Of a stretch of 64,000 bases of DNA, positions 11,601 through 27,621 are shown in pieces. A model generated the notes under the pieces. It did no database searches, was not told where the DNA came from, and saw only the letters and a program-made list of their open reading frames with translations. The stretch covers positions 62,001 to 126,000 of the forward strand of contig JALMLS010000309.1 in assembly GCA_038496445.1 (NCBI GenBank). Reading direction: 5' to 3'. Source of the stretch: Trichosphaerium sp. ATCC 40318 (taxonomy: Eukaryota > Discosea > Flabellinia > Trichosidae). The position numbers and the translations under genes are program-made. Numbering within the stretch: position 1 is the first letter of the stretch; each line of letters begins with the position of its first letter.

Positions 11601-11735
11601 CTAATTCTAGTTGTGTTGATAATTGTCATTGTTTTAATTTGGCAACCTGAATTCTTATTCCCTCACAGCTTGCGAAACAGGAAAAGATTTACATCGTCCA
11701 ATGATATTGGTACTATAAAAGTAGTAACAGAGTAA
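8656..11735 (+). CDS. Type I membrane protein with right-handed beta-helix ectodomain
   Basis: Starts with a signal peptide (MLNISSIVCMVIIATIITCE). About ten exons then give a pectin-lyase-like ectodomain: GDTVLVYGGNYTS, GNHIIIKNKPG, FKALSHVTFEGINL, NCVIIMSNSVNVTLKDLDIL, NNTNQITLEHYTHD, NNLFINIANLSNN and CFDIRNNILSGGTVD. Many cysteines and N-glycosylation sequons are present. A single transmembrane helix (ISGSLGGSILILVVLIIVIV) and a short basic tail (PHSLRNRKRFTSSNDIG) end the protein. Parallel beta-helix surface proteins often bind or cut polysaccharides. I see no polysaccharide-lyase catalytic set, so adhesion or sensing is equally possible. Junctions worked out in frame include GTACGC at 9244 to AAG at 9658 and GTATGT near 10574 to TGTAG at 10699. 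One intron (9244-9658) is 415 nt, far longer than the others. Confidence 0.8.
9244..9658 (+). repeat. 415-nt intron with foldback and tandem repeats
   Basis: Within this intron 9270-9292 is the inverted partner (about 19 of 22 positions) of 9548-9569. The second arm is itself duplicated as a tandem of about 47 bp (9563-9590 versus 9610-9639, both containing CCCCGAGAAATAGTTT). This looks like a small foldback or MITE-like insertion, or its remains. Target-site duplications were not resolved. Confidence 0.55.
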
Positions 11736-12000
11736 AACCTACCGTAATATAATAAAGCCAAGTCACAGAAATAGTGTTGAAATTGTGTCACTACGAATAG
11801 TTCAAAGACTCTGACCGCAAGCATTGTCATAGGTGATGATTATTCTTCTTTTTTTGTGTAGATAATCACGTGACCTGTTGATGTAAGCATAGAAAAAGGC
11901 TCTAAGAGCGTGAATCCATCATCAAGCTGCTCCAACTTTCTACAATAGTCAACCAAATTCACGTGCCTTGTCGTTTGTTTACGCAGTGTTTGGTGAGAAC
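11736..12000. promoter_or_regulatory. Spacer with paired CACGTG motifs upstream of the amidohydrolase
   Basis: Holds CACGTG at about 11869 and 11962, the second about 40 bp before the predicted start. Such E/G-box palindromes are typical bHLH or bZIP targets. The regulatory role is inferred. Confidence 0.35.
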
Positions 12001-13234
12001 ATGTCTGGATTAAACACGTAAGAAAACGATCAAAACACTTGCTTCGTATGTATTCAGTGCTCAGTATTGTTTATGTTAGGTTCATATCTTTGCTCTTCAC
12101 ATTTGTTCTGGCGCACTCAGCTGCTAGAAACGGTAAGCAGATTAAACGATCGTTCATTTGGATAGTTTAATCTCTAATCGCTTGAATGATGTGTTTAACT
12201 TGCTTATTTACCTGTAGTACTCGATGGGCATGTTCATATTACTGATTTGACAAAATTATCATACACGTGGTACGTAGAGTTGTACAAAATTATCTTATAA
12301 CAGGATTCAGGCAAAAGACCTTACCAAAGCTTGATCACTCGTGGAGTTTGCAAAACTACACTTATGCAATAGATAAAGCTGAAGTGCAGTACGTAGTTTT
12401 CATAACAATAACAAGAATCCTCATAACAGCTATTTATAACAATCTGTGTAGACCCAATGTTGTTGTATTTATAGAGGTATCTGCTGTCAGCACAGATTGG
12501 GAGAAAGAAGTTGAGTGGGTACAAAGTGTAGCAGATGAGAATCCATCTCCTTCTATTGGAGCCATAATTGCCCACGCTCCTATTCAAATGGGGAAACAAG
12601 TCGCTCCAATACTAGACACCTATATTGCAAAGGCACCTCTACTCAGGGGTATACGTCAAGGAGAGGTACAAAGAAGATTTTTGATTCTTTTTGATAGTGT
12701 TAAGTTTTCTTTCATGTTAAGTCAGTGAATTTCTTTAACGACACATCTTTCTTGGAAGGACTTCAAGAACTTGGAAAACGTGGATTATCATTTGACTTAC
12801 TCCTAAGCGATATTAAAAAAGTATTACCAGTTGTAAAATCAGTACCAGGAACACGTTTCATCCTCGATCATATCGGGTCTCCAAAAATAGCACAAAACGA
12901 TTTTGATTCTTGGGCTGAAGATATTTCCTTGCTTGCTAAGTATCCAAATGTGTATTGCAAGGTTTCTGGTGTACCCAGCGAAGCTTCAGGAGGGTCTTAC
13001 GGGAATTGGACAATAGACGAAATACGTCCTTATGTTGTTCACGCAATCAAATCTTTTGGATATGAAAGATGCCTATTTGGTGGAAACTGGTTTTTTTTAA
13101 ATCTTGCGGGAACTTTTGTTCAGTGGTCACATGCTCTAGAATATATTTTGGATAAAGACTTACATGCCACTACAGAAGAAAAGGAGCTTATATATTGGAA
13201 AACTGGTGTAAAAGCATACAATGTAAACGTGTAA
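12001..13234 (+). CDS. Secreted TIM-barrel amidohydrolase (amidohydrolase_2 / COG3618-like)
   Basis: ATG 12001 plus a short intron gives MSGLNTFISLLFTFVLAHSA, a convincing signal peptide. An alternative ATG at 12048 reads through that intron and also gives a hydrophobic leader. The barrel follows: VLDGHVHITDL (HxH metal motif), WQKTLPKLDHSW, VVFIEVSAVSTDWEKEVEWV, SIGAIIAHAPIQ, LLRGIRQ, FLEGLQELGKRGLSFDLLL, RFILDHIGSPKIA and NVYCKVSGVPSEA. The strand that normally reads FGSDWP here reads FGGNWFF, replacing the usual aspartate with asparagine. Family members hydrolyse lactones or amides, often in sugar or aromatic breakdown. The substrate here is unknown. Secretion suggests an extracellular or vacuolar substrate. 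Confidence 0.8.
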
Positions 13235-13393
13235 TGAAAAAAAAGCAAGTTAGCTTTTGATCACAATACAATTCTTTCACCCACAAAAATTGTTGTCTAT
13301 GCCCTTCAGTTATTATCACTTGGAGTGAATAGCCCTTGACCATAAAAAAGTGTTGCTATAAAGTACAATGATTTAATTGTTTGAGCTAAGAGT

Positions 13394-14934
13394 TTATTTT
13401 TGAACATGCTTCATTAAGCTCAGTTCTATAAGACCAGAACGTGGCTCATACCATTTTATATTATTTGTGACTGCATAATCTATAATAGTTGGTCTTATAA
13501 CTACGTTCCCTTCCTGATTTTGACCAACTCCTTGAAAAAAAGTTAAAACAAAACCAATCTTCCGTACAAATCTGCTTTTATTCTTACCTGTAATAACTTT
13601 TAATTTTGGAATTTGTAGCTCTCCTAAAAATATCATGCGTTCTTTAACAAATTCAAGTGCTTCTTGAGGGTGTAAGCCATGAAGGTCTATTTTTTCAAAA
13701 GGTAAATCATAATTTTTTGTAACAAAAATAAACTGTGCAGCATCTGTCATGAGTTTATCTGCTAATAGCGCGGTGGAATGGCCTTCTTTCGCAAACCTTC
13801 TCGCAGAGTTATGATCACCTCTTTTAATAAAATAACTTAGCTACACGTGACCTCATCATAAGTGTCCTGGCTTACCTTACATAACTATCTGAAGCTAAAT
13901 TGAATAACTTGTTTCTTTTCTGTTTAAGACGAACAGCTTTTGTACGATAAAACTGATATATGTCAGATGTAGGTGGAACTTTAGGTATTTCTAATATTGA
14001 TGGTAGATAAGGGTGGGCGTCTAAACCATTAGTTTTGGGAGTAGGAGCGGTTGTTGACTTGTTATTACTTCGAGAACCTAAACAATAAAAACCAAAGTGA
14101 GTTTTTTCAGTGTTTGTTCATGCACGTGCCTTTTTTTGGTTGCACGTGACCTCCTCTATATGCCTTTTGTTCTTTTTTCTTTGGTTTTTCATACCTATAA
14201 AGGTACTCCTCACCTTCTAGCTCAGCAACAATAGCGGCAGCGCAGTCAGACGGATTTTCGTATTGCATCAGTTTGGTACGAAGTGCTTGAGCGTCAACCC
14301 ACGGAAACATTTCTTGAAATGTTTCACATACTTCATCGCTAACTAGTTGGGATATTAACAATAAACAAACCCTCAAAAGCTCCAACAACAGGAGAAAAAA
14401 GGTCAATAGGCAAGTGCATTTTTTTGGATCTTAGCTCTTTTTCTGGAAACGATTTTGTTGGATTGGATAGTACATTTTTGTTCTGGTGGATATGTTGGAT
14501 TAACAACTGGTTCGTCTGCAAGTTTAGGAAAATCTTTTTGTAAGAAAACAGGTGGTTGGTGCCGTGATCCATATTTTAATGTTGTTTGCTGTTTCTGGGC
14601 TGCTGTTTTGGCGAATTCGTGCCAACCTATACCTAACAGTAAGCCTCGAACCGTGCGTTACCGCTACAGACATCCGGACCTTTATTTTGTATTTTAGTCC
14701 GCTTTTTACCGGTTTTGTGTTGTTTTTGCTTTGTAGGCGTTCTGTTGGTGTTAATAAGCGTATATGAGTTGTTTTTGCGTACTTTGGTATTGGTTTGGTA
14801 TCATACTCATCAAAATTCTCTAATAATCTCCTAGCAGCATCGTTAACGTCTGTTGACGCGTTAAGTGCTCTTTGCAATGTGTCATCGGATGCAGACGGAA
14901 AAATAGCCCGTAACATTGCCAAACCATCGTCCAT
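13394..14934 (-). CDS. CUE-CUE-DUF1771-Smr protein (plant CID5/6/7-like architecture)
   Basis: Starts at ATG 14934 (MDDGLAMLRAIFPSASDD; the longer frame upstream begins at TTG). The order is: CUE-like domain 1 (LQRALNASTDVNDAARRLLE), a linker, CUE-like domain 2 (VCETFQEMFPWVDAQALRTK and NPSDCAAAIVAELEG), a DUF1771 helix (YRTKAVRLKQKRNKLFNLAS), then Smr: KIDLHGLHPQEALEFVKERM, LKVITGKNKSR and GLIELSLMKH. LDxHGL and the TGxGxxS-like TGKNKS motif are the Smr nuclease signature; CUE domains bind ubiquitin. Relatives such as NEDD4BP2 and Cue2 cut mRNA on stalled ribosomes, so a no-go-decay nuclease is a reasonable inference. Stop TAA at 13394-13396. Several introns; the internal ones were not all fixed. 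Confidence 0.85.
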
Positions 14935-15412
14935 ATTACTTTCCAAGCTGTTGATCCAGAACTCGTATGTATTACACAGAAATCAAACGGTCTCGTTATT
15001 TCCAAAAGCAGTGTTTCGTTGAAGGAGTGTCAAAAAGTGCAACTAATGTAAGTCGCGTTCAGCGAAACGTTTTTGTTTGTAACTTACAGCTACATACCAG
15101 CCAATCAATTCTTTGAGTGCATATCCCAATCACATAGAAGTCCCAGACTAAAGGATAATAGGAGGGACATTTAGGCTAGCATAAGATGTGTCTGGCAGGC
15201 CTAACAGGTATGTATTTCACATTCTACTTCTTCCTTTTTAACCACCCTTAATTTAATACTATCAACGTGCACGCAACGAAAAGGTTGTTCACCTAAGCAA
15301 CGCTTTTTTAATATGAAGTCACATTCAACTGTTAACTCTTGAACAGAATGGTTTGGCACAAATAAAAATGGTGAACTACAAACTAGAATAGAAGTATCTG
15401 CATTTTATTTGG
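14935..15412. other. Intergenic region
   Basis: Between two minus-strand genes. Holds the Smr gene promoter and the 3' end of the membrane-protein gene. No coding exon recognised. Confidence 0.45.
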
Positions 15413-16738
15413 TTATTGGTATGGAGAAGCTTCAGCATAAGGAGTTTCTGGCCCACCCACTTGAAAAACCAAATAAGTATAAAAGATTTAAAACCTATTA
15501 GCAGTGTACCTGCGGCATCTGCGCTGCTTTGACCTTGCATACCGTTAGCTTGAGGAGCATATACCTGTTCCATTGGTGTGCCGTAAGGAACTGGTTCCTC
15601 AGCTTCTTGATAAGTAGAGGTGTTCATTTGTGGAGAAATAGTAGTTGTAGATTCTGATACAGTTGTTGAACGTCTAAAAAATATCTAAAGAGTTTGAGAT
15701 AAGAAACTAAAAGATAAAAAAAAAAGACAATATGAAAGAAGACAACAGATCGTACCATAAGTATCACAATACTAACCACGAATACAATCACAATAACTAT
15801 GGCTATCGGTATAATATATACGTAGGAAAGTACTCCTGAAGGATAGGGAGAGGGCGAGGGTTGAACAACAGGCTCTTTCAATTCTATATCAAGGCGAGGA
15901 CGTTGTGTCTGTTGTAGTTAATCATCAGAATATTATACTTCCTTTTACATACAGAAAAATCCCAAAAAGCATGGAATATGTGCCTCCTCTTGGAGAGATC
16001 AGGTCTCACAATTATAACAATAGAACTACGGCGGTCGTTCCAAGCTAGAATAAATATAAATAAGGAAAAAAGCGAGAAATCCTAGAAGATTGAAAGAAAA
16101 CGCACATGATTGCTCAACAACTTCTTGCAGTAGTGAATTTGGAATTTTCCACTCATTATCACTTCCGAATAGCCTAGCTTCGTCTATATGATCTACACCT
16201 ATCAATGTGGTGAGAAGCGTTATCTTCTTTTGTCGCATACCTAGGTCGGTATAGTTCCAATTATTTGAAAAATTACTCTCTGTAGAACAAAACCGTGGTG
16301 TTGGGTCTGGCTCTCTTACAATGTTAACAGTAAATGATCTGTCATAAAAGTATGATGGATCTAATGTAAGGATATGTAGTTCTATCCCTATGACCTATAG
16401 AGGGTTTGAAAGTTAGGAGAATCTTTTTTTTGGAGTACCCGAAGTTGATATGGGTTAAAAAAGATTTAGGAAAACAGAGAAAAGTAGTAAACATACATCA
16501 TCATCCCCTGTGATTTGTAAGTTATTGAATCGAAAATAAAGTGAAGCGCTCGAAGGTATATATTCGTTTTCACATTGAGGATTTGTTTGATTTTCCTGCA
16601 TGTATAAAATCGTATCAGCAGTCCGGCTAGTAATTCTGGCAGCTAATAAAGTCAAACAATCTTAAAAGTTTGATCTGTTTTACCGATAACCACTACGCCA
16701 CATAGTATGGCAATACATAAACTTTGTATGTGCATCAT
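15413..16738 (-). CDS. Single-pass type I membrane protein, family not recognised
   Basis: First exon MMHIQSLCIAILCGVVVI is a signal peptide, spliced (GTAAAA...TTAG) to AARITSRTADTILYMQENQT. The ectodomain has several cysteines and sequons (ASLYFRFNNLQITGDDD, PRFCSTESNFSNNWNYTDLG, DHIDEARLFGSDNEWKIP). After a proline-rich stalk (EPVVQPSPSPYPSG) comes a strong transmembrane helix (VYIIPIAIVIVIVFVVSIVI). The cytoplasmic tail is rich in P, Y and Q (YQEAEEPVPYGTPMEQVYAP) and ends PYAEASPYQ before TAA at 15413-15415. Tyrosines in acidic or proline context could be sorting or phosphorylation sites, but nothing proves this. CACGTG sits about 7 bp upstream of the start. The layout resembles adhesion or receptor proteins and the beta-helix protein nearby, without shared sequence. 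Confidence 0.65.
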
Positions 16739-16883
16739 ATCGATCACGTGTTCTGTAGCCTAACAAACTACCCTTACTTAAATACAAACTTAACTACATC
16801 AAAATGTATTTAACAGATGCTACAGTCAAATCTTGTGAACGTGTGCACTCTTGTTTATTCGCCCAAAGTGAGAGGATGTTACA

Positions 16884-19800
16884 CTATTGTTTTTGATAAG
16901 CTCTGAACCATAGGGCTAAGTACAACGCAATAGAAATCTCGTCAGGTGGATCAATAAAATCTACAAGTAATAAATAATTGTAAAACACAGAGGATAGGAG
17001 TGCTTTGTTCTTACCATGTACATGTAATATACTTGGGATACCTAAAACAGAGATTAGTGAAGAACGAACAACAAGCCCATTACAATTGCTTATCATAAGA
17101 CTTCAAAAACTCGGAGAAAGCAACTGCGATGACGTACCATAGTTTTTGTTTGCAATATCGAACGCTTGATAAAGGTTCTTTGCCTTATCGTTCTAGTGAA
17201 CAAGAATTAGAGCGTTGGTTTATATCACGCGTAAACCACGTGCTTAGAAAACAGTCGTACCGTATTGTATCCATCAAAATTTGCGAAATTATTGTTTAAA
17301 CCGTGTATCAGAGCAAGGAACGCTAAGCCATTATGAAAGCTATCAACAAAATCCTACTTTCGTCAATAATGATCTTAATACTGAAAAAAGTGACTTCTTC
17401 CTAGCTTCAATGAGGACGTACAACAACATCAACACCTTTATATCCTTTAGTACGGTCCCTCACCCAGTGTAGTATAGCTATTCTATCTTTATAACCCTTG
17501 TAAGTCGCAGTCTATTAGCGTCAGTAGTCAGACCAAAAAATAAGAAACAAGAAAAAAGCTCCTGCCTTGAACTCTACAGAGTGAATGATTTGCCAAATAA
17601 CGTTCAACGTAACAACTTCGTGGCCATTAATAAAATCTAAAGCGTAAGCTAATATTATAATATAACAACAGGTGCATGGAATACCTTTAAGATTGCAAGA
17701 AATACTACAATCGAAATGTTTAGATAAAAGAAGCAAAGCACCATTTATATTCTTTGCTTTATCAGAGAAACTCTTTGGTTCCTTAACAGCCAATTTTTCA
17801 TTTTTTCTTGTCACAGCCTATAACGGTGTTATTTTCCAACGTCAGTATTTTACTCTTAATCACTTCTAAACTAAGAAAAAACCAGGAAATTTTGTTCATT
17901 ATTCTGCCTTGCACTAAACGGGCAATACAAGTTTCTCGAAACATGCAGGTAAATTACGGTGACAAGGTAGATGCACAAAGGTTTGTAAAACGCAAAAAAA
18001 CAACTTTTTAAACGATCTATGCTACGTACCATAACAAGGTATAATAGATTTTCTCCAGATGTAAAGTCTTTACAGATATCTTTAATTTGAATATTGACTA
18101 AAGCAAGCTTGGCATTACACCAACCCAAAAACGCCTATTGTAAAACAAAAAGGTAAGCTACAAAATGTATAACTTATTCCTCACCGCTTTTTGTTGAAGT
18201 TTATTTGTGCATGTTCGCTTTGCTATAACGAAAAGAAATGAGTATTCACGTGATAATTTAACCGATAAGCATGGCTTTTCAACGTACCTGGATCAGTACA
18301 ACAAAACTCTAAGTCTGGTTCATCTAAGTAAAACTGATTAATACATGAAAATCATGTAGAAAATCAACAAGCTAAAAGGTACCATCCTTATCGTCGTTCG
18401 AAGACTTAACAGGATCCAATCTAATGACAGGTCGGGAGTAATTTGTTCTATTGTTAGTTTGTGTCATTTTATCCCCAGAGAAATCAACAGTGTATGTATC
18501 AACACCATAGATTCCATGTTTGAGTACAACCTAAAAAACAATAAAATCCCTTAAACATTAAACAATCTTACCTGTGATAATTGGTAAGCATCGTTCAGTA
18601 GAAGGTTTGTGATAACATCATAGTGGTTAAACTCCCAATCACCATCCCTACAAACAATAAGCGCTGACTTTTTGATAACTGTTGTTGGTAGTTCTGCTGT
18701 AAACGCTAAATTCAATGGAGGCTAATTTTACTACGTACTCTCCCAAGCTTTTATTCCATGCACCCCAACACCATCTTTGCTCATTGGACTGGTCTGGAAC
18801 TAATTTGCTTTAATGGCTACTCAAGGAAATACAATAATAAGTCTTACTAATGACCTTCGGGATGTTCCCTTGCCGTACACGATCCTCTAGAAAAAGGTTG
18901 GATTCATGGACTGTTTGTTACAGTACTTACCAGCCACACGTGCTTTTATATTATCCAACACGTCTACATCGATTTCTGAACATGTATTAAAAAACACCGG
19001 CAAGAAAGTACAGTAGTTGTACCATTGCCATTCAAATGAAGAGTCTTGAGGTGCGTATTGTTTAACAGAGCAGTATACAAACGCTTTGCGGCAACCGTAT
19101 TGATCTGAGTGCCTTTGCCATTCGTAAGAAAATCAGCTCGAAAAAAGAAAAGACTCACGTTCCATATTCAATATCCTCAACCCGTCATTCCCAATAAGAG
19201 ATGCTGCAATCCTTGATGCTCCATCCAGCTTAATATTATTATCTAGAAAACATGTAAGCGCGTTTAACAACGAGTAGACATACGAGACAAGTCCAAGTGA
19301 GTCAGAGTGTTGTTTGATTCCAGAAGACTTGCTATAGAATTTGCTCCTCTCTTCGTAATACCATTTGCTATTGAAGGTTAGTATTGAGAAGGCTTCTATG
19401 GTTCTAGTACAAGCAATGTGTAAGAGCTTGAGTGAGTTATTCCATTGTAGACTCTCAGACAAATAAGTGGCACCATCGTTTCCTAGTTTATTCGCTAATC
19501 TTCGTAAGGACACGTGATGTTGTACTATAGTTATTTTTACCATCAAGATGAAGTGTCTCAAGACTCATATTACACTCAAGTGACTTCGCAAGGTATCTCA
19601 CACATGTTTTACTAATAGAGCAACCTAATCATCAGTCAGGCGAGGAAGAACCAGCCATGTAAAAAACTAGCAACTGTTCGTACCTGAAAGTGCTAATGTT
19701 GTCAGGTGACAGTTGTACGATAATCCCCAAGCTATATCTATACACGAACTAATACCCAAACTATGACCTTTGGTTTCCATGAGATAATGGATACAGAGGT

Positions 19801-20139
19801 TTTTTAGGTACCGCTCAACTTTAACGCGAGTAAAGTATCGTTTTTCTTTAAAACGATAGATAGAGCTCTAATATCGCCACTCTCTACGCTAATCTCCTCA
19901 TCTGACACGTGTCAACATAAAAAATGGAAAAATGGAAAGGAACTGGCGTATTTAAGGAGTATGTTACCTGATAGATCAGCTACAGTCTCTGTAAAGAGCG
20001 TGGCAAAGCGTTTCTGATAAAAAACGGTTAGAGTATAAAAACGTTTGTTACATAGCAAACGACGCACCTGGCGTTTTTCGAGGGACTTGGCCGGTGACGA
20101 AACAGCATACTCACCTATGGTTTTGAACCACGACGCCAT
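16884..20139 (-). CDS. LRR-WWE-tandem calponin-homology protein
   Basis: Starts MASWFKTIGEYAVSSPAKSL at 20139; about 15 short exons splice in frame. LRRs of the ribonuclease-inhibitor type come first: LANKLGNDGATYLSESLQ, NNIKLDGASRIAASLIGNDG, VAAKRLYTALLNNTHLKTLH then LNGNEIDVDVLDNIKARV. A WWE domain follows: CRDGDWEFNHYDVITNLLLN, DAYQLSQVV, YTVDFSGDKMTQTNNRTNYS, RPVIRL. Then CH1: AFLGWCNAKLALVNIQIKDI, KDFTSGENLLYLV, NINGALLLLSKHF, ALDFINGHEVVTLNVIWQII. CH2 is AILHWVRDRTKGYKGVDVV, SFHNGLAFLALIHGLN, NDKAKNLYQAFDIANKNYG, PPDEISIALYLALW, ending AYQKQ. Tandem CH domains are the spectrin/alpha-actinin actin-binding module; WWE domains bind ADP-ribose or iso-ADP-ribose. The junctions linking LRR to WWE and WWE to CH1 keep frame and have no intervening start codon. 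Probable role: linking ADP-ribose signalling or target recognition to actin. Confidence 0.8.
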
Positions 20140-20480
20140 CTTAGTGCAGAAAGAATTCAGGTACGAAGCCGCTTAATTAATACTTAACATCGCTTATCGT
20201 GCGAGATAACATGTGCAATGAGGATGACTGCTCTCTTAAAAAAGTACAATATTACACGCTTTTTTAGAGTTGCTATTGCCTACATCACTATATGATATGT
20301 GAATACAGAATACGTGAATTCAACTATTCAAAATATGTATGGCTACTATGTCCTCAAGCGTCAAACAATAAAAACGATTTTCAAGAGTATAAATAATTGT
20401 TTTAAAAGTGGAGTGCTTACATAATCTAGCTGTATACATGTTGCACCCCTTTAAGTCCTTTACTAAGGTCAATATCATGT
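20140..20480. other. Intergenic region downstream of F-box/LRR B
   Basis: Holds the LRR-WWE-CH promoter. The part from about 20420 still shows degenerate LRR-array sequence (GACCTTAGTAAAGGACTTAA on the minus strand). No independent gene seen. Confidence 0.45.
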
Positions 20481-20481
20481 G

Positions 20482-20664
20482 CTCCAGCAAGTGCTTTAAC
20501 ACCTTCGTCGGTTACTAAGGTGCTAGTGGTGAATAGTATGGACTCCAGCAAGTGCTTTAACACCTTCGTCGGTTACTAAGGTGCTAGTGGTGAATAGTAT
20601 GGACTCCAGCAAGTGCTTTAACACCTTCATCTGTTACTGAAGTGTTACATAGGTCAATAGTATG
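20482..20664 (-). repeat. Three 61-bp tandem units that break the LRR frame
   Basis: Units start near 20482, 20543 and 20604 and are nearly identical. A normal LRR of this family is 63 nt, so each 61-nt unit shifts the frame. The open frame ends in HTIHH then TAG at the first such unit (stop 20584-20586). The remaining units lie downstream as untranslated LRR-like sequence. Confidence 0.8.
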
Positions 20665-22258
20665 GACTCTAGCAAGTGCTTTAACACCTTCATCTGTTAC
20701 TGAAGTATGGCTAAGATCAATAGTGTGAACCCCTTTTAGTGCTTTAATACCCTCATCTGTTACTGAAGTACGACTAAGCCAGATTGTGTGAATGCCTTTG
20801 AGTGCTTTAATACCCTCATCTGTTACTTCAGTAAGGCGAAGGTCAATATTGTGAACCCCTTTGAGTGCTTTAATACCCTCATCTGTAACATATTTACAGT
20901 CATATAAAGTAATTTCATGAGCCCCTTTGAGTGCCATTATACCTTCATCGGTTACTGAAGTATGGCTAAGATCAATGGTGTGAACCCCTTTTAGTGCTTT
21001 AATACCCTCATCTGTAACATATTTACAGCCACATAAAGTAATTTTATGAGCCCCTTTGAGTGCTTTAATACCCTCATCTGTTACTGAAGTAAAGCGAAGG
21101 TCAATAGTGTGAACCCCTTTGAGTGCCTTAATACCCTCATCTGTTACTGAAGTACGACGAAGCCAGATTGTGTGAATGCCTTTGAGTGCCTTAATACCCT
21201 CATCTGTTACTGAAGTAAAGCGAAGGTCAATAGTGTGAACCCCTTTGAGTGCCTTAATACCCTCATCTGTTACTGAAGTAAAGCGAAGGTCAATAGTGTG
21301 AACCCCTTTGAGTGCCTTAATACCCTCATCTGTTACTGAAGTACGGACAAGGTAGATTGTGTGAACCCCTTTGAGTGCCTTAATACCCTCATCTGTTACT
21401 TCAGTATAGCCAAGATCAATACTGTGGACTCCTTTTAGTGCTTTAATACCCCAATCTGTAATATCTATACAGTTGTTCAAGTTAATGGTATGAACGCCAG
21501 CTAATGCTATCAGATCTTTATCTTTAACATGGGAAGAACATTTTAAGTATTGAGCGCCAGCTAGTAATAAATACATGGTATCTTGCAACCCAATTATTCG
21601 AATATCTGTATTGTTCATGATACCCTTGTACTGTCTTATCTTTACAATATCCAAAACACCCTTGATAAACACCTTTTCATACCCGACAACATCATGAATG
21701 ATATCACACATCAGATGACACGATTGAGCAACAGAAAATCTTGTTTCTCCTTCTGTATCGAATAGAATGTTTGAAATAATCTCTGGTGGAAAGTCAAGTA
21801 TATTTGGTTCTTTACGTATCAGAGGTTCACTCCTTGTGTAACATTAACACAAACAAAACTATTGCCAGTATTGTGTATGAGAATTGACGCAGATTATCGA
21901 TAACCTTTCATTTCGATAATATTTTTTATCACGTGACCAAACTCGAAGAAATCGATAATCTGAGTCAATTCTGAGGCTTTTTTTGAACGTACCCTCTTGT
22001 TTGGTTACTTTTTGGCAATGTGACATCCTTACAATGCAACGCAGGTTTATTCTTCATGTTTTCGACAGTATTCGGTTCTTGTAAAAGAAGAAACTTATCA
22101 AGCTGTTGTGTTATGCCTTTATTCATGATTTTTAATCCGTTTTCAAGCTGTTTGATGAAAATCTCGCGGTTCTTTGTTATTTTGACATTAAACGCTTCTG
22201 AGCGGTTCTCGCGATAGTACGCAAGCGCGTGTTCAACTGAAACACCCACAAAATCCAT
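20584..22258 (-). CDS. F-box/LRR protein B (inverted duplicate of A)
   Basis: Exon 1 is 21993-22258 and exon 2 is 20584-21832, about 504 residues. The N-terminus (MDFVGVSVEHALAYYRENR), intron and F-box (FPPEIISNILFDTEGETR) are almost identical to copy A. The LRR array has about 16 repeats in a different order and includes a longer variant (GAHKITLCGCKYVTDEGIKA) that A has only once (CRYITDEGIKALKG). The C-terminus is truncated by 61-bp units: the protein ends GVHTIHH rather than with A's MMRAKGVYIVL. Expected to act, like A, as an SCF substrate receptor with a different target surface. The open frame over the whole array suggests it is still functional or only recently broken at its end. Confidence 0.8.
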
Positions 22259-22325
22259 TGTTGAGTTGTTTTGATACTTTGTGTTTGAGCAATAAACGAA
22301 AAAACACTGAAAGGTTGACTTAACA
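20584..22325 (-). repeat. Inverted duplication, copy B
   Basis: Opposite-strand partner of about 5900-7582. The shared block ends upstream at AAGTCAACCTTTCAGTGTTT (minus-strand reading), about 60 bp before the ATG. Confidence 0.85.
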
Positions 22326-22562
22326 GTTGAATATTAAGCCAGTGACAATCAATCTTGTCGTGAATACTAACGTATTGCTTGTGTTAGAACAATAAACGAA
22401 ATGCTGAAACATTGGCTTAAATGTTGATGTATAAGCCAACACCATCAGTAAGTGCCATTGCTTTAACATAATTATTGAGAGAGTTGGCCTGGTAAGAGTT
22501 TTATTATTGTTATTTTACTATTGTTTTTTGTGTTCCTGTTTTTTTCCTTCTTTTTTTTTTAA
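22259..22562. repeat. Intergenic region with duplicated promoter segment
   Basis: About 22275-22335 and 22378-22440 are diverged direct copies: both contain AACAATAAACGAA or GCAATAAACGAA, then a CTGAAA..TTG..TTAA..GTTGA.TAT.AAGCC pattern. This is a tandem duplication of the upstream region of F-box/LRR B. The rest is AT-rich 3' flank of PRP16. Confidence 0.5.

Positions 22563-27621
<5,059 letters not shown>

Noticed and set aside
15900-16020. A/G-rich stretch in the type I membrane gene as a possible non-coding RNA
   Set aside because: It lies between in-frame exons of the membrane protein gene and is best explained as intron.
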